From NCBI RefSeq assembly GCF_024138145.1, contig NZ_CP099997.1:1054001-1118000 (forward strand): a DNA stretch of 64,000 nucleotides, given 5' to 3'. Both the position numbers and the translations under genes were made by a program. The notes under the pieces were generated by a model. It searched no databases. It saw nothing but the letters and a program-made list of their open reading frames with translations, and had not been told where the DNA came from. Source of the DNA: Natronosalvus halobius (GTDB lineage: Archaea > Halobacteriota > Halobacteria > Halobacteriales > Natrialbaceae). Each line of letters starts with the position of its first letter. Position 1 is the first letter of the stretch. This document shows, in pieces, positions 26,343 through 34,579 of this stretch.

Positions 26343-27674
26343 ATGAATTATGTTGGGCGAAGACGGCTGTTACAATCGCTGGTTCTCGGCGGGTTCACCA
26401 CGGTCGCGGGCTGCCTGACGGCCGATTCTCGAGACAGTGATGGCGGCGCAAAGGGCGAACCCTCGAATACCACCGTCGACAGCGATGGTGTCGATGACGA
26501 CGAGTCCAAAACCGACGACCAGTCCAACACCGACGACGAGGCCGAGGAAATCTATGAAGCACGTGACGAACCACTCTTTCGCCAGTGGACACCGGCGGTA
26601 GATGCCTACGATTACGATGGGACTCCAGGATTCCTCGAGATCGACGTCCAGGCCGCCTACGATATGTCTGCTACGGCCTCGAGCGTCGACCGAGCCGAAC
26701 TCGAGAAGGCCGTCGAAGCGTACAGCGCACTCGGCATCTCGAGTGAAGAGTTGGACCGGTACCTCAATCTAAACGTGGGTGAGATTCTTTACGGTTCGTT
26801 CGATCCGAGTGTCGTTACCGACGCCATCGAAACAGCAGGGTACGCCGACGCGAGCAGCCACGGAGCGTACGAAGTGTACGACGGCGTCTCCATCCAGGAC
26901 GGCGACAGGGTACTGCTGGAGGACTCGGCCGTTGCCGTCGGCCCGTCCACCCTCGTTGTCGCGCCCACAGCGGGGCTGATCGACGAGAACGCTGCGGATT
27001 CGTCAACGTTGTCGGTTGGGTCGCTCCTGGAAACGGGAGGGGCGTCAGGCGCCACACTTCCCGAGACGCACGACGACGTCGGCACGCTCCTGGAGGTGCT
27101 CGAGGAAGCGATCGTCCCGAGCGGGGAAAGTTCGTATTTATTTTGTCTCGCTCCTGATAGTCCCGGGCGACCATCGTACGAACCGGGTGGGTTCATCGTT
27201 TCCTGGTCGTTTGGGGCCGAACGCACGGAGCTATCGACCGCCTGGATATACGATGATCTGGAAACGCTCCACGAAGAGCGCCCACGCTCCCATATCGAAT
27301 CGTGGCTTCCACTCGAGTACTACAACAAGACGTCGGTGTGGACGACCGACCGCGTGGCCGTCTACGAGGGATGGATCGAGACGACGGCGTTCAACTATTT
27401 CGAACCGCCAGCAGACGTGGCGCGCCATACCGGACCACAGGCGGGCCTCAGCCTGGACGAAGAGGACGGCGAGGCCGTGATTACGATCACCGTGATCGAA
27501 CACCTCGACGCACTGCGGATCGAACGAAACGGCGAGACGGTTCGGACTGACGGCGATCCCGCGGTCGGCGAAACCCACACGATCTCAGTCGAAGCGGAAG
27601 ACCGAATCGTCGTCGTCGGTGTGTACGAGGGGACGGAGTCGATCCTGCTCGAGCACGTCGCCCACGGGTACTGA
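26343..27674 (+). CDS. Tat lipoprotein, unknown function
   Basis: 443 residues. The leader MNYVGRRRLLQSLVLGGFTT with VAGC following gives a twin-arginine motif and lipobox, so Tat-exported and lipid-anchored. A short acidic linker (DSDGVDDDESKTDDQS) leads into a large globular domain with SIQDGDRVLLEDSAVAVGPSTLVVAP and a C-terminal beta-rich unit (GEAVITITVIEHLDALRIERNG). No enzyme motif was recognised. The protein resembles unassigned haloarchaeal secreted proteins. ATG 26343 is chosen because it places the RR motif at the N-terminus. Confidence 0.75.
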   Translation: MNYVGRRRLLQSLVLGGFTTVAGCLTADSRDSDGGAKGEPSNTTVDSDGVDDDESKTDDQSNTDDEAEEIYEARDEPLFRQWTPAVDAYDYDGTPGFLEIDVQAAYDMSATASSVDRAELEKAVEAYSALGISSEELDRYLNLNVGEILYGSFDPSVVTDAIETAGYADASSHGAYEVYDGVSIQDGDRVLLEDSAVAVGPSTLVVAPTAGLIDENAADSSTLSVGSLLETGGASGATLPETHDDVGTLLEVLEEAIVPSGESSYLFCLAPDSPGRPSYEPGGFIVSWSFGAERTELSTAWIYDDLETLHEERPRSHIESWLPLEYYNKTSVWTTDRVAVYEGWIETTAFNYFEPPADVARHTGPQAGLSLDEEDGEAVITITVIEHLDALRIERNGETVRTDGDPAVGETHTISVEAEDRIVVVGVYEGTESILLEHVAHGY

Positions 27675-27820
27675 GTTACTAGCGGTTCCAGATTACGAAT
27701 CGATCGGCACAGCCGCTAGAGGAAATGTGCAGTGCCCCTCGAGAGAGACGCGACGGTCATTACTCGTCGAGGGCGGGAAAATGGGTTCGTTCAGGCCCTG
27801 GTCACTCGGGCCTCACTCGT

Positions 27821-28552
27821 TCAGATGACTTCTTCGAAGTCGTTGTGGCCGTGGATCTCGACGCCGTCCTCGGTGATCTCGCAGAGGAAGACGCCGTTTC
27901 CGGAGCCGGTGTCGCGCTCTGCGGCGGACTTGATACTCCGGGCGGCGATGGTCATCGCCTCGTCGTTCGAGAGCCCCTCCTCGTAGGCCTGCTCCAGGTG
28001 GCCGTAGGCGAGTTGCATGCCGGAGCCGGTGACGGTGTAGTCGTCTTCCATGACGCCGCCGGCGGGGTCGATGCTGTAGACGTGGCTCCCTTCCGCGTCG
28101 ACGCCGCCCAGGATGGGGTGGATGGCGAAGAACGGGCCGCCGCGGGCGAAGTTGCCCGCGAGAGTGGCGAGCGCGTCGATGCTCATCTCGTCGCCGCGTC
28201 GGGCGCTGTAGAGGTTGACCTCGGCGCGGAGGCTCTTGATGAACGACTGGGCGCCGCCGACGCTGCCGACCATCGTCAGCGCAGCGGTCGGGTGAATCTG
28301 CTCGACCTTCTGGACGTTCTTGTTGGAGACGAAGCGACCGCCGAGGCTCGCGCGCATGTCCGTCGCGATGACGACACCGTCGGCCGTCGTGATGCCGATC
28401 GTCGTGGTCCCCGTCTTGTTCACGTTGTCCAGTTCGGCCTGCGAGAGGCCGTTCTGGGGGAGCGAGCCGAGTTCCGGCTCGTACGGCGAGGGCTCGTTCG
28501 CCAGCTGGTCGACGGTGCGAGAGAACTCGGAGTCGTGGGATGGCGTTCGCAT
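27821..28552 (-). CDS. psmB: Proteasome beta subunit
   Basis: 243 residues. A 48-residue propeptide ends in NKTG, and the mature N-terminal nucleophile is Thr49 (TTTIGITTADGVVIATDMRAS). The Lys-equivalent strand and SGSGMQLAYG-type loop (VTGSGMQLAYGHLEQAY) are intact. It forms the catalytic ring of the 20S archaeal proteasome with alpha subunits encoded elsewhere. ATG 28552 matches the MRTPxHD start of haloarchaeal homologues; upstream in-frame ATGs at 28561 and 28621 are less likely. Confidence 0.97.
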   Translation of the reverse strand: MRTPSHDSEFSRTVDQLANEPSPYEPELGSLPQNGLSQAELDNVNKTGTTTIGITTADGVVIATDMRASLGGRFVSNKNVQKVEQIHPTAALTMVGSVGGAQSFIKSLRAEVNLYSARRGDEMSIDALATLAGNFARGGPFFAIHPILGGVDAEGSHVYSIDPAGGVMEDDYTVTGSGMQLAYGHLEQAYEEGLSNDEAMTIAARSIKSAAERDTGSGNGVFLCEITEDGVEIHGHNDFEEVI

Positions 28553-28696
28553 TATCCGCATGTTACGGCCGACAGGGTATAAAACATCGGCGGTCACCGT
28601 GCTTCGTTCCGGTTTCGCCACGTCGCGTAACGCGGTGGCTCGAGGTCGGGTCGTTCACGACGGCTCGAGGTGGGTCTCGGCAGAAACGGTGGACGT

Positions 28697-28873
28697 TCAG
28701 GGCTCCGGCTGGGCGTTCTCGTAGGCCTCACCGACGGTGGCGAGCATCTTGTGGATCGGGATCGAAATCCCGGCCTGGCGGGCGGCGACCGCGAGCGGCA
28801 TCATGACGATACCGACTGCGATGCACAGTTGATACAGTGCGAACAGGGACGCGTAGTACACGCGGGATATCAT
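28697..28873 (-). CDS. 58-residue membrane protein
   Basis: Reading the minus strand from ATG 28873 gives MISRVYYASLFALYQ, then a hydrophobic helix LCIAVGIVMMPLAVAA, then RQAGISIPIHKMLATVGEAYE and a stop at 28697. One transmembrane helix with a basic cytoplasmic turn. A TATATATATA box lies 27 nt upstream, so it has its own leaderless promoter. It precedes psmB on the same strand by 144 bp. Function unknown. Confidence 0.7.
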   Translation of the reverse strand: MISRVYYASLFALYQLCIAVGIVMMPLAVAARQAGISIPIHKMLATVGEAYENAQPEP

Positions 28874-28900
28874 CGGCGTTCGGTCGATGGTCAGACCAGG

Positions 28901-28910
28901 TATATATATA
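28901..28910. promoter_or_regulatory. TATATATATA box, possibly bidirectional
   Basis: Ten bases of alternating TA, 27 nt before the minus-strand small membrane protein ATG (28873) and 26 nt before a plus-strand ATG (28937). Being palindromic it could serve transcription both ways. Confidence 0.5.
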
Positions 28911-28936
28911 AGCCTTGTTGCCCCGACAGCGCGTTG

Positions 28937-29131
28937 ATGATTAATCAGGAAGATTTGAAGTCCGCGCCGTCTTGCGGTTCAAGTACAGTTGTGGAAAGGG
29001 CAACTGGATCCGCGTTGCTGCCCGAGGAATGGGTATCCAGACGCCAATACACGGGGGCGATTTCCATAACTTATGGCCAACGTAGGCCAACCGTGCGCGC
29101 ATCTAAGTTTCGCGAGTATTCGACCAAATGA
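28937..29131 (+). CDS. Doubtful 64-codon reading frame
   Basis: An ATG 26 nt downstream of the TATATATATA box opens a 64-codon frame to 29131. Supporting it: promoter geometry. Against it: codon choice is unlike the neighbours (ATT, AAT, TTG, TCT, AGG, CCA are common here), the product has no recognisable domain, and it is not acidic. It could be an orphan gene, a decayed gene or leader RNA. It and the rest of 28874-29200 hold no other gene I can support. Confidence 0.25.
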   Translation: MINQEDLKSAPSCGSSTVVERATGSALLPEEWVSRRQYTGAISITYGQRRPTVRASKFREYSTK

Positions 29132-29200
29132 TCGGTTTCGACGACGAACGGAGCGCGGCCAAACCGCAAAGCAGGAAACCCCGGGGCCCGACCAGGGAGT

Positions 29201-29557
29201 ATGGCCAACTATCTCGTCGCGATGGAAGCCGCGTGGCTCGTTCGCGACGTCGAGGCGATTGACGACGCAATTGGCGTCGCCGTCAGCGAAGCCGGAAAGC
29301 GACTCAACAGCGAGAACATGGAGTACGTCGAGGTCGAGGTCGGCGCGACGGGGTGTCCCGCCTGCGGCGAACCGTTCGACTCCGCGTTCATCGCGGCCGA
29401 AACCGCGCTCGTCGGGCTCGCCCTCGAGATGGACGTCTTCAACGCCGACAGCGAGGAACACGCCTCCCGCATCGCGAAGAGCGAGATCGGCGGGGCGCTT
29501 CGGGACGTGCCACTGTCGGTCGTCGAAATCTTCGAACTCGACGACGACGAGGACTGA
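29201..29557 (+). CDS. UPF0212 (DUF555) archaeal protein
   Basis: 118 residues. The sequence AAWLVRDVEAIDDAIGVAVSEAGKRL and the CPACGE motif (VGATGCPACGEPFD) mark the archaeal UPF0212/DUF555 family. The two Cys may form half of a metal site. The C-terminus is strongly acidic. Function unknown. It lies just upstream of the HTH-CBS regulator (68-bp gap). Confidence 0.88.
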   Translation: MANYLVAMEAAWLVRDVEAIDDAIGVAVSEAGKRLNSENMEYVEVEVGATGCPACGEPFDSAFIAAETALVGLALEMDVFNADSEEHASRIAKSEIGGALRDVPLSVVEIFELDDDED

Positions 29558-29625
29558 CCCCAACGGCGGGTTCTCGAGACCGTCCCACCCAAACACATTT
29601 CTATAACCCGCGGTTATGTGCCGGT

Positions 29626-30165
29626 ATGGACCTGCCGACGCCGACGGACCTCAGACAGCGCCGGAACGAACTGGAACTCACCCAGAGCGAACTGGCAAAC
29701 CGGGCCGACGTCTCCCAGCCCCTAATCGCCCGCATCGAGGGCGGCGACGTCGACCCGCGACTCTCGACCCTGCGTCGGATCGTCAACGCCCTCGAGGACG
29801 CGGAGGGCGACATTATCCGTGCGGACGACCTCATGCACGAGGACGTGGTCAGCGTCGCCCCCGACGATCCGGTCAGCGAGGCCGCCCACCAGATGGAACG
29901 GGAGGCGTACTCGCAACTGGCGGTCATCCAGGACGGGATCCCGGTGGGCTCGATCAGCCAGACCGAACTGGTCCACCTGGACGAGGAGGACCGTAACGAA
30001 CCTGTGGCCGAACACATGGCCGAGAGCTTTCCGACTGTTTCGAAGGACGCGACGCTCGACGAGATTAGCAACCTCCTCGAGCACTACAAGGCCGTCATGA
30101 TCACCGAGGCGGGCCAGACCGTCGGCATCATCACCGAGGCGGATTTGGCGGCGCGGCTGTCCTGA
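29626..30165 (+). CDS. XRE-type HTH plus CBS-pair regulator
   Basis: 179 residues. Residues ~7-60 form a Cro/XRE helix-turn-helix (ELTQSELANRADVSQPLIARIEGG). Residues ~65-178 are two CBS repeats (ADDLMHEDVVSVAPDDPVSEA and AEHMAESFPTVSKDATLDE). CBS pairs bind adenosine nucleotides, so DNA binding may respond to energy charge. ATG 29626 is preferred; a much longer frame upstream has arginine-rich shadow composition. A CTATAACCC element lies about 22 nt upstream. Confidence 0.88.
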   Translation: MDLPTPTDLRQRRNELELTQSELANRADVSQPLIARIEGGDVDPRLSTLRRIVNALEDAEGDIIRADDLMHEDVVSVAPDDPVSEAAHQMEREAYSQLAVIQDGIPVGSISQTELVHLDEEDRNEPVAEHMAESFPTVSKDATLDEISNLLEHYKAVMITEAGQTVGIITEADLAARLS

Positions 30166-30241
30166 GTTGTCGCCGTCGTCTCCAGCAATCGGTGGCCAGG
30201 GAACCGAAACGACCTTTCCCGACCAGTCTCTGCTTCCTGTC

Positions 30242-30898
30242 GTGACGACGACAGTCTACTTCGATCTCGACGGCACGCTCCTCAAGTACACGATGCCGTT
30301 CGACGACCAGTTTGCGAGTGTCATCTCAGAGGAGTCGACCGCGGAGATGGCCGCGCAGTTTTCGGATCAGGTGCTCGACGGAATCACCGGCATCAAACCG
30401 GATCCCTACGAACGGGCGTTCGAAGAGGTCTGCGACCGCTACGACCTATCGAGCGACCCGTCATCGCTCGCGACCGAGTACATCCAAACCCAGGCAGCGT
30501 CGATGACCATCGACCCCAGCGTAGGGCGCCTCCTGGAGACCGTCGCTGACCGTCACCGGACGGGCATCCTCACCAACGGGGACGGACCCATGCAGTGGCG
30601 CAAGATCGAGGAACACGGCCTCGACGAGATCGTGGACGAGGTCATCGTTTCGAACGACCTGGGTGCCCGAAAGCCCGATCCCGAGATTTTCGAGGAAGCG
30701 AAGGCGCGCCTGCCAGCGGACGCGTACATCTACATCGGAGATACGTACGAACACGACATCGTCCCGGCCCGCGAGCGGGGGTTCGAGACGGTGTATGTGG
30801 GCGACGAGGAGCGACCCGAGGCGACGGTCGCCGCCAGCGGGCCAGATGCCCTCGCCTCCCTGCTCCTCCCGCTACTGGAAACCACCGACGACCGGTAA
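30242..30898 (+). CDS. HAD-superfamily hydrolase (subfamily IA)
   Basis: 218 residues from GTG 30242, or longer if a start at 30167 is used. Motif I is VYFDLDGTLLKY (D-x-D-G-T), motif II TGILTNGDGP, motif III Lys in NDLGARKPDPEIFEE, and motif IV YIYIGDTYEHDIVPA. This is a phosphoglycolate-phosphatase-like or haloacid-dehalogenase-like phosphatase; the substrate is unknown. Convergent with another HAD gene whose stop is 18 bp away. The N-terminus is ambiguous. Confidence 0.88.
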   Translation: MTTTVYFDLDGTLLKYTMPFDDQFASVISEESTAEMAAQFSDQVLDGITGIKPDPYERAFEEVCDRYDLSSDPSSLATEYIQTQAASMTIDPSVGRLLETVADRHRTGILTNGDGPMQWRKIEEHGLDEIVDEVIVSNDLGARKPDPEIFEEAKARLPADAYIYIGDTYEHDIVPARERGFETVYVGDEERPEATVAASGPDALASLLLPLLETTDDR

Positions 30899-30916
30899 TT
30901 GCTGGGCCGGACGTCG

Positions 30917-31615
30917 TTACGACTCGAGCCAGGGTGACTGTTCGAGATCCGCCAGCGACTCGAGCGTGTAGTCCGGGCAGGGCGTCGGCTCCGCGGGAAT
31001 GTCTTGCTCCGGGGGTACCCAAACTGACCGAATCCCGGCCGCTCGAGCACCTGCGACGTCGCTCGAGAGGGAGTTCCCGACGTACACCGCGCGCTCCGGA
31101 TCCGTCTCGAGGGCTGCGAGCGCCCGCCCGAACGGCTCCGGATCGGGCTTCGGCGCCGTGTCGTACCCCGCAAAGACCGTCGTCTCGAACGCGTCGGTGA
31201 GGCCGATGGCGTCGAGTTTCTCGCGTTGCATCTCGGGGTCGCCGTTGGTGACGAGGCCGAGACGATACTCCTCACCAAGCGTCTCGAGGACGTCGGGAAC
31301 GCCCGAGAGCGGATCGACCGCCCGCTGGTCGCGCTCGGCGGTGAACGCCTCCGCGACGGCGACGCCAGCGTCCCGGTCGAAGCCCGCTTCGACCGCCAGG
31401 TCGCCGAAGCACTGTTTGCGCAAGTCGGCGACGCTCGAGCTATCTTCGAGGTAGGCGCCGTACCGGTCGTAGTACGCCGACGGCTCGAAGAGCGGGTCGA
31501 CGCCAGCGCGTTCGAACGCTCGTTCGAGAACCGTCGCCGGCGACCGGCAGTATCGACAGAGGGTGTCGTCCAGGTCGAACAGTACGGCGTCGACGGGCGT
31601 CGTGGGGGTGGTCAT
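30917..31615 (-). CDS. HAD-superfamily hydrolase (subfamily IA)
   Basis: 232 residues. Motif I AVLFDLDDTLCRY, motif II RLGLVTNGDPEMQ, motif III Lys in YDTAPKPDPEPFG, motif IV AVYVGNSLSSDVAGA. Likely a small-molecule phosphatase related to the gene at 30242 but not a recent duplicate. ATG 31615 overlaps the stop of the upstream gene by 4 bp (ATGA), so it is the third gene of an mch - unknown - HAD operon on the minus strand. Confidence 0.9.
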   Translation of the reverse strand: MTTPTTPVDAVLFDLDDTLCRYCRSPATVLERAFERAGVDPLFEPSAYYDRYGAYLEDSSSVADLRKQCFGDLAVEAGFDRDAGVAVAEAFTAERDQRAVDPLSGVPDVLETLGEEYRLGLVTNGDPEMQREKLDAIGLTDAFETTVFAGYDTAPKPDPEPFGRALAALETDPERAVYVGNSLSSDVAGARAAGIRSVWVPPEQDIPAEPTPCPDYTLESLADLEQSPWLES

Positions 31616-32118
31616 CCGTTCGTTCGACCGCCGTCTCGAGCGTACCCCTCGGGCGTTCGCTCGGCGAGGTCGAACAGGACCGCCCACTCGAGCAGTCGCC
31701 GGACGCGTTCGCCCCAGATCTCCTGGAGGCGGGTCCGGTGTTTGTGTTGCTCGTAGGCCGGGATTTCGTCGCGGAACGCCTCGAAGACGGCGTCGCCCGA
31801 GAGTGGTTCGTCGGCGGCCTCGAGAATTTCGAGGACAACGGGCACGCCGTAGACGCGCTCGCGGAACGGCTCGCGAAGGTGATCGGGGTCGGGGTCGACC
31901 CGTTCGCGGTAGAACCCAGCCTGCCCCTCTCGAGCGAGTTCGAGCGCCCGGAGGAACGTCAGCCAGGTCCGAGCTTCGTCTCGCGGGCTGATCCCCGTCT
32001 CGCGCATGATCCGGGCGCAGCAGTCGTCCTCGGTGCCGGGGACGAGGGGGACGGCTCGCTGGACGGTCTCGACGTACGCGAGGTCGTCGGGCGCCTCGGG
32101 GACGAGTTTGAACTGCAT
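31612..32118 (-). CDS. Conserved protein in mch operon, winged-helix-like
   Basis: 168 residues. CCARIMRETGISPRDEARTWLTFLRALELA suggests a helical N-terminal half, and EPLSGDAVFEAFRDEIPAYEQ with LQEIWGERVRRLLEWAVLFDLAERTPEGY suggests a winged-helix-like end. It lies between mch (7-bp gap upstream) and the HAD gene (4-bp overlap downstream), so it is translationally coupled with both. No function known; a regulator or partner of mch is only an inference from position. Confidence 0.7.
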   Translation of the reverse strand: MQFKLVPEAPDDLAYVETVQRAVPLVPGTEDDCCARIMRETGISPRDEARTWLTFLRALELAREGQAGFYRERVDPDPDHLREPFRERVYGVPVVLEILEAADEPLSGDAVFEAFRDEIPAYEQHKHRTRLQEIWGERVRRLLEWAVLFDLAERTPEGYARDGGRTNG

Positions 32119-32125
32119 ACAGATC

Positions 32126-33070
32126 TCAGCGGTCGGCGTCGAGGCCGAAGGAGTCGACCAGGACGTCCTCGTCCGTCTCGCCGTAAACGTACGTCGGGCC
32201 GCCGAGGACGTCCACGGTCACCTTCGCCGGGCCGAACAGGTCGGCCGACGTCTCCTCGAACGACCAGTCTCGATCCTCGAAGATGTCGGCGAACGGCGCG
32301 CCGTACTCCTCGCGCGCGCTCGAGATAACCGCGTCGAAGGCCTCGAAGTCCTCGCGGACCACGAGGTGGGCCGTCCCGCCGTAAGCGACGGCGTCGTTCG
32401 TTCGGCCGATGGCCGTCTGCTCGTCGCCGGCGACCGGCGGCACTGGCGCGCGCCCGGTTGCGGAGACGACGTCGAGCGGGTCGTAGCCGAGTTCCACGAG
32501 GTTGAACGTCGCGTGCTCTGCCACGCGGGCCGCGTTCGTGACGCTCCCGACGACGCTGGCGGTGGGGTAGGCCAGCAGGAAGACGCCGCTGGTCTCGACG
32601 CCCGTGAGGGCGGCCACCTGCTCGGCGGCGGCTTCCGTCGGGTGTTCGTCGGTCTCGAGCGCGAGCACCGTCAGGTCGAAGGCGTCGGTGTAGCCGATGC
32701 GGCGGAACTCCGTCTCCTCGGCGACGAGTGCGCGGGCGGGACCGCTTCCAAGGGCCTCGAAGTCCTCTGTCGTGAGTTCCCAGCTGGCCTTCTGTGAGCA
32801 GAGCAACGCCAGCCCGGGCTGGTCCGTCGAGAGTTCGACGTGCGGGATGGGGGCGCCGCCGATCTCCGTGAGGTCGCGACTCGGGGTCGCGAGTCCAGCC
32901 GTCTGGATCTCCGTACACAGCAGTCCCGCTTCGATGCCGCCGTCGAACTCGAGGCCGAAGTCGAGCACCGTCGTCTCGTTCTCGAGTTCGTACGCGCCCA
33001 CGTTGAGCTCCTCGGTAAACTCGAGGGCCTCGTCGACGAGTTCGATGGCCATCCGGTTGAGACTCTCCAT
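32126..33070 (-). CDS. mch: Methenyl-tetrahydromethanopterin cyclohydrolase
   Basis: 314 residues, full family length. It follows the archaeal Mch pattern throughout: NVGAYELENETTVLDFGLEF, GIEAGLLCTEI, LALLCSQKASWELT, ALGSGPARALVAEE, YPTASVVGSVTNAARVAEH and AIGRTNDAVAYGGTAHL. It interconverts methenyl- and formyl-tetrahydropterin, in methanogens with tetrahydromethanopterin. In a non-methanogenic halophile a folate-like carrier is the inferred substrate. First gene of a three-gene operon. ATG 33070 fits the family start NRMAIEL; the upstream in-frame extension adds nine residues. Confidence 0.95.
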   Translation of the reverse strand: MESLNRMAIELVDEALEFTEELNVGAYELENETTVLDFGLEFDGGIEAGLLCTEIQTAGLATPSRDLTEIGGAPIPHVELSTDQPGLALLCSQKASWELTTEDFEALGSGPARALVAEETEFRRIGYTDAFDLTVLALETDEHPTEAAAEQVAALTGVETSGVFLLAYPTASVVGSVTNAARVAEHATFNLVELGYDPLDVVSATGRAPVPPVAGDEQTAIGRTNDAVAYGGTAHLVVREDFEAFDAVISSAREEYGAPFADIFEDRDWSFEETSADLFGPAKVTVDVLGGPTYVYGETDEDVLVDSFGLDADR

Positions 33071-33135
33071 GGCTCGAGCTACTCGCTCCGCCTTCAAACC
33101 GTTTGTTAGTTGTAGCCAGGTGCAACTACTTGCGA

Positions 33136-33447
33136 CTACTCGCGACTTCTGGCCGGCCGCTCGAGGTGGGACTCGACGGCGTCGACCTTCGCCGCCGCGG
33201 ACTCGTCGCTCGTCCGCTTGTCGTCGATCTTGAGAAAAGTGCTGACGCGGTCGCCGTCGACCGCCTCGTGGGCCGCCTGTGCCGCGGCGAACAGTTCGTC
33301 GACGTTTTCGGCCTCGATGGTCGTCCCCATCGGTCCAGTTTCGTACTCGACGTCGTAGTCCTCGAGCGCCTCGACAGCGTTGGCCACTTCAGCCGACATG
33401 CTGTCCTCGACGACCGGTGCCGTGCTCAGAAAGCCGATGACCGTCAT
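33136..33447 (-). CDS. Thiamine-binding / UPF0045 (YqgV-like) protein
   Basis: 103 residues. IGFLSTAPVVEDSMSAEVANAVEALEDYDVEYETGPMGTTIEAE is the ferredoxin-like fold of the MTH1187/YkoF family, which binds thiamine or a related heterocycle. ATG 33447 is chosen since the longer frame to 33648 adds unrelated residues. It sits upstream of mch in the same direction with a 65-bp gap, possibly a separate unit. Confidence 0.82.
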   Translation of the reverse strand: MTVIGFLSTAPVVEDSMSAEVANAVEALEDYDVEYETGPMGTTIEAENVDELFAAAQAAHEAVDGDRVSTFLKIDDKRTSDESAAAKVDAVESHLERPARSRE

Positions 33448-33663
33448 GGTCGACTCGAGACCGAGAAGGGAGAAATAGCTGTCCGTTGCGCGGGACTGTG
33501 AGATAGCCCAACGCGGAGGCCAGTGTCTGATGACGAGGTCGACGATAACGGGATCGGCGTCAACGAGACGACGACGTGTCGGGAACGCAACGCTCGTGTA
33601 GCCCGAGGCGGTACCGATACGGGCGGTATTGCTGTCGTTGGACGCCACTATCAGTGTCGAGCG

Positions 33664-34014
33664 TCAGCGAAGCGGTGACTGGCCGTTACCAGTCGGCGGG
33701 TAGACGAAGATGTCGCCGTTGGCGAAGACGTACACCTCGTGCTCGAGCGCGCTAAAGCACACGTGGCCGTCGAGTCGTCGTCCGCCGTCGTTCTTCGGGC
33801 TGAACAATCGCTCGAGGGCGTCGGGGTCGATGCTGTCGTACAGCGAGAATTCGCCCTGGGAGACGTCGACGTTCGCGATGTTCGAGAGGGCGTGTACGAT
33901 CGTCGTCGTCAACGTCGCCGTGCCATCGGGGTCGTAGCGAAAGACGTACCGGCCGTTCGCCTGGTCGTAATTCGAGTCGTTCGTGCTGTCTGGGGGAGGG
34001 ATTTCAGTTTGCAT
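33664..34014 (-). CDS. HalOD1-domain protein
   Basis: 116 residues comprising a single HalOD1 output domain: FRYDPDGTATLTTTIVHALSNIANVDVSQGEFSLYDSIDPDALERLFSP and VCFSALEHEVYVFANGDIFVYPP. HalOD1 domains are common in haloarchaea as outputs of two-component systems or as solo proteins; here there is no receiver domain. Function unknown. It is the only protein gene between the UPF0045 gene and tRNA-Leu. Confidence 0.85.
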   Translation of the reverse strand: MQTEIPPPDSTNDSNYDQANGRYVFRYDPDGTATLTTTIVHALSNIANVDVSQGEFSLYDSIDPDALERLFSPKNDGGRRLDGHVCFSALEHEVYVFANGDIFVYPPTGNGQSPLR

Positions 34015-34346
34015 ATCGGTACAAAGGGCTACGCAGTTTTCCAGGTGTCCGTACCGGGGCCGGACACAAAAGTCAATCGGCCCGAGAAACGGTCCGACGG
34101 CCTGTATTGCTCTCGAGGGACACCGTCAATACCTCGTGATGGTTTTCTGGGCCGACGCGAAAAACACGATCGTGATTCGGTGATTCGGTGGTATACGGAT
34201 CCCTCGAGTCCATGCCTGTTCCCACGGCACTACCTGTAGATGGCGTTCGCACTCGAGTGGTCGGTTCGTCGGAAAGGATTATGCGTGGGTGATGTCCGCG
34301 AAGGGAGATCACCTGCATCGAGTGGTGGGATAATCCACCGTTGCGA
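34015..34346. other. Gene-free stretch before tRNA-Leu, 332 bp
   Basis: No convincing gene on either strand; short frames here have random composition. On the minus strand it is both the 3' flank of tRNA-Leu and the upstream region of the HalOD1 gene. No clear hairpin, repeat or T-tract stands out. Confidence 0.5.
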
Positions 34347-34431
<85 letters not shown>

Positions 34432-34465
34432 TCGCGGCGTCTTTCTGCACTTTCCGATATCCAAC

Positions 34466-34476
34466 GGGCATATAAA
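34466..34476 (-). promoter_or_regulatory. TATA box of tRNA-Leu
   Basis: On the minus strand GGCTTTTATATGCCC, about 35-45 nt before the tRNA 5' end, is the only AT-rich box in the gap between the tRNA and mbf1. Confidence 0.5.
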
Positions 34477-34579
34477 AGCCCTTTCTTTTGCCGCCGGCTC
34501 TGGGGTGCCGTCACACAGAAACCGGTAATCGACGGGCAGTGAACGGTGCCTTGAAATGTTGGACCGGCCAATGGTAGTC

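Noticed and set aside
34073..34318. An 81-codon minus-strand frame between HalOD1 and tRNA-Leu
   Set aside because: No domain, poor codon pattern and basic composition unlike halophilic proteins.
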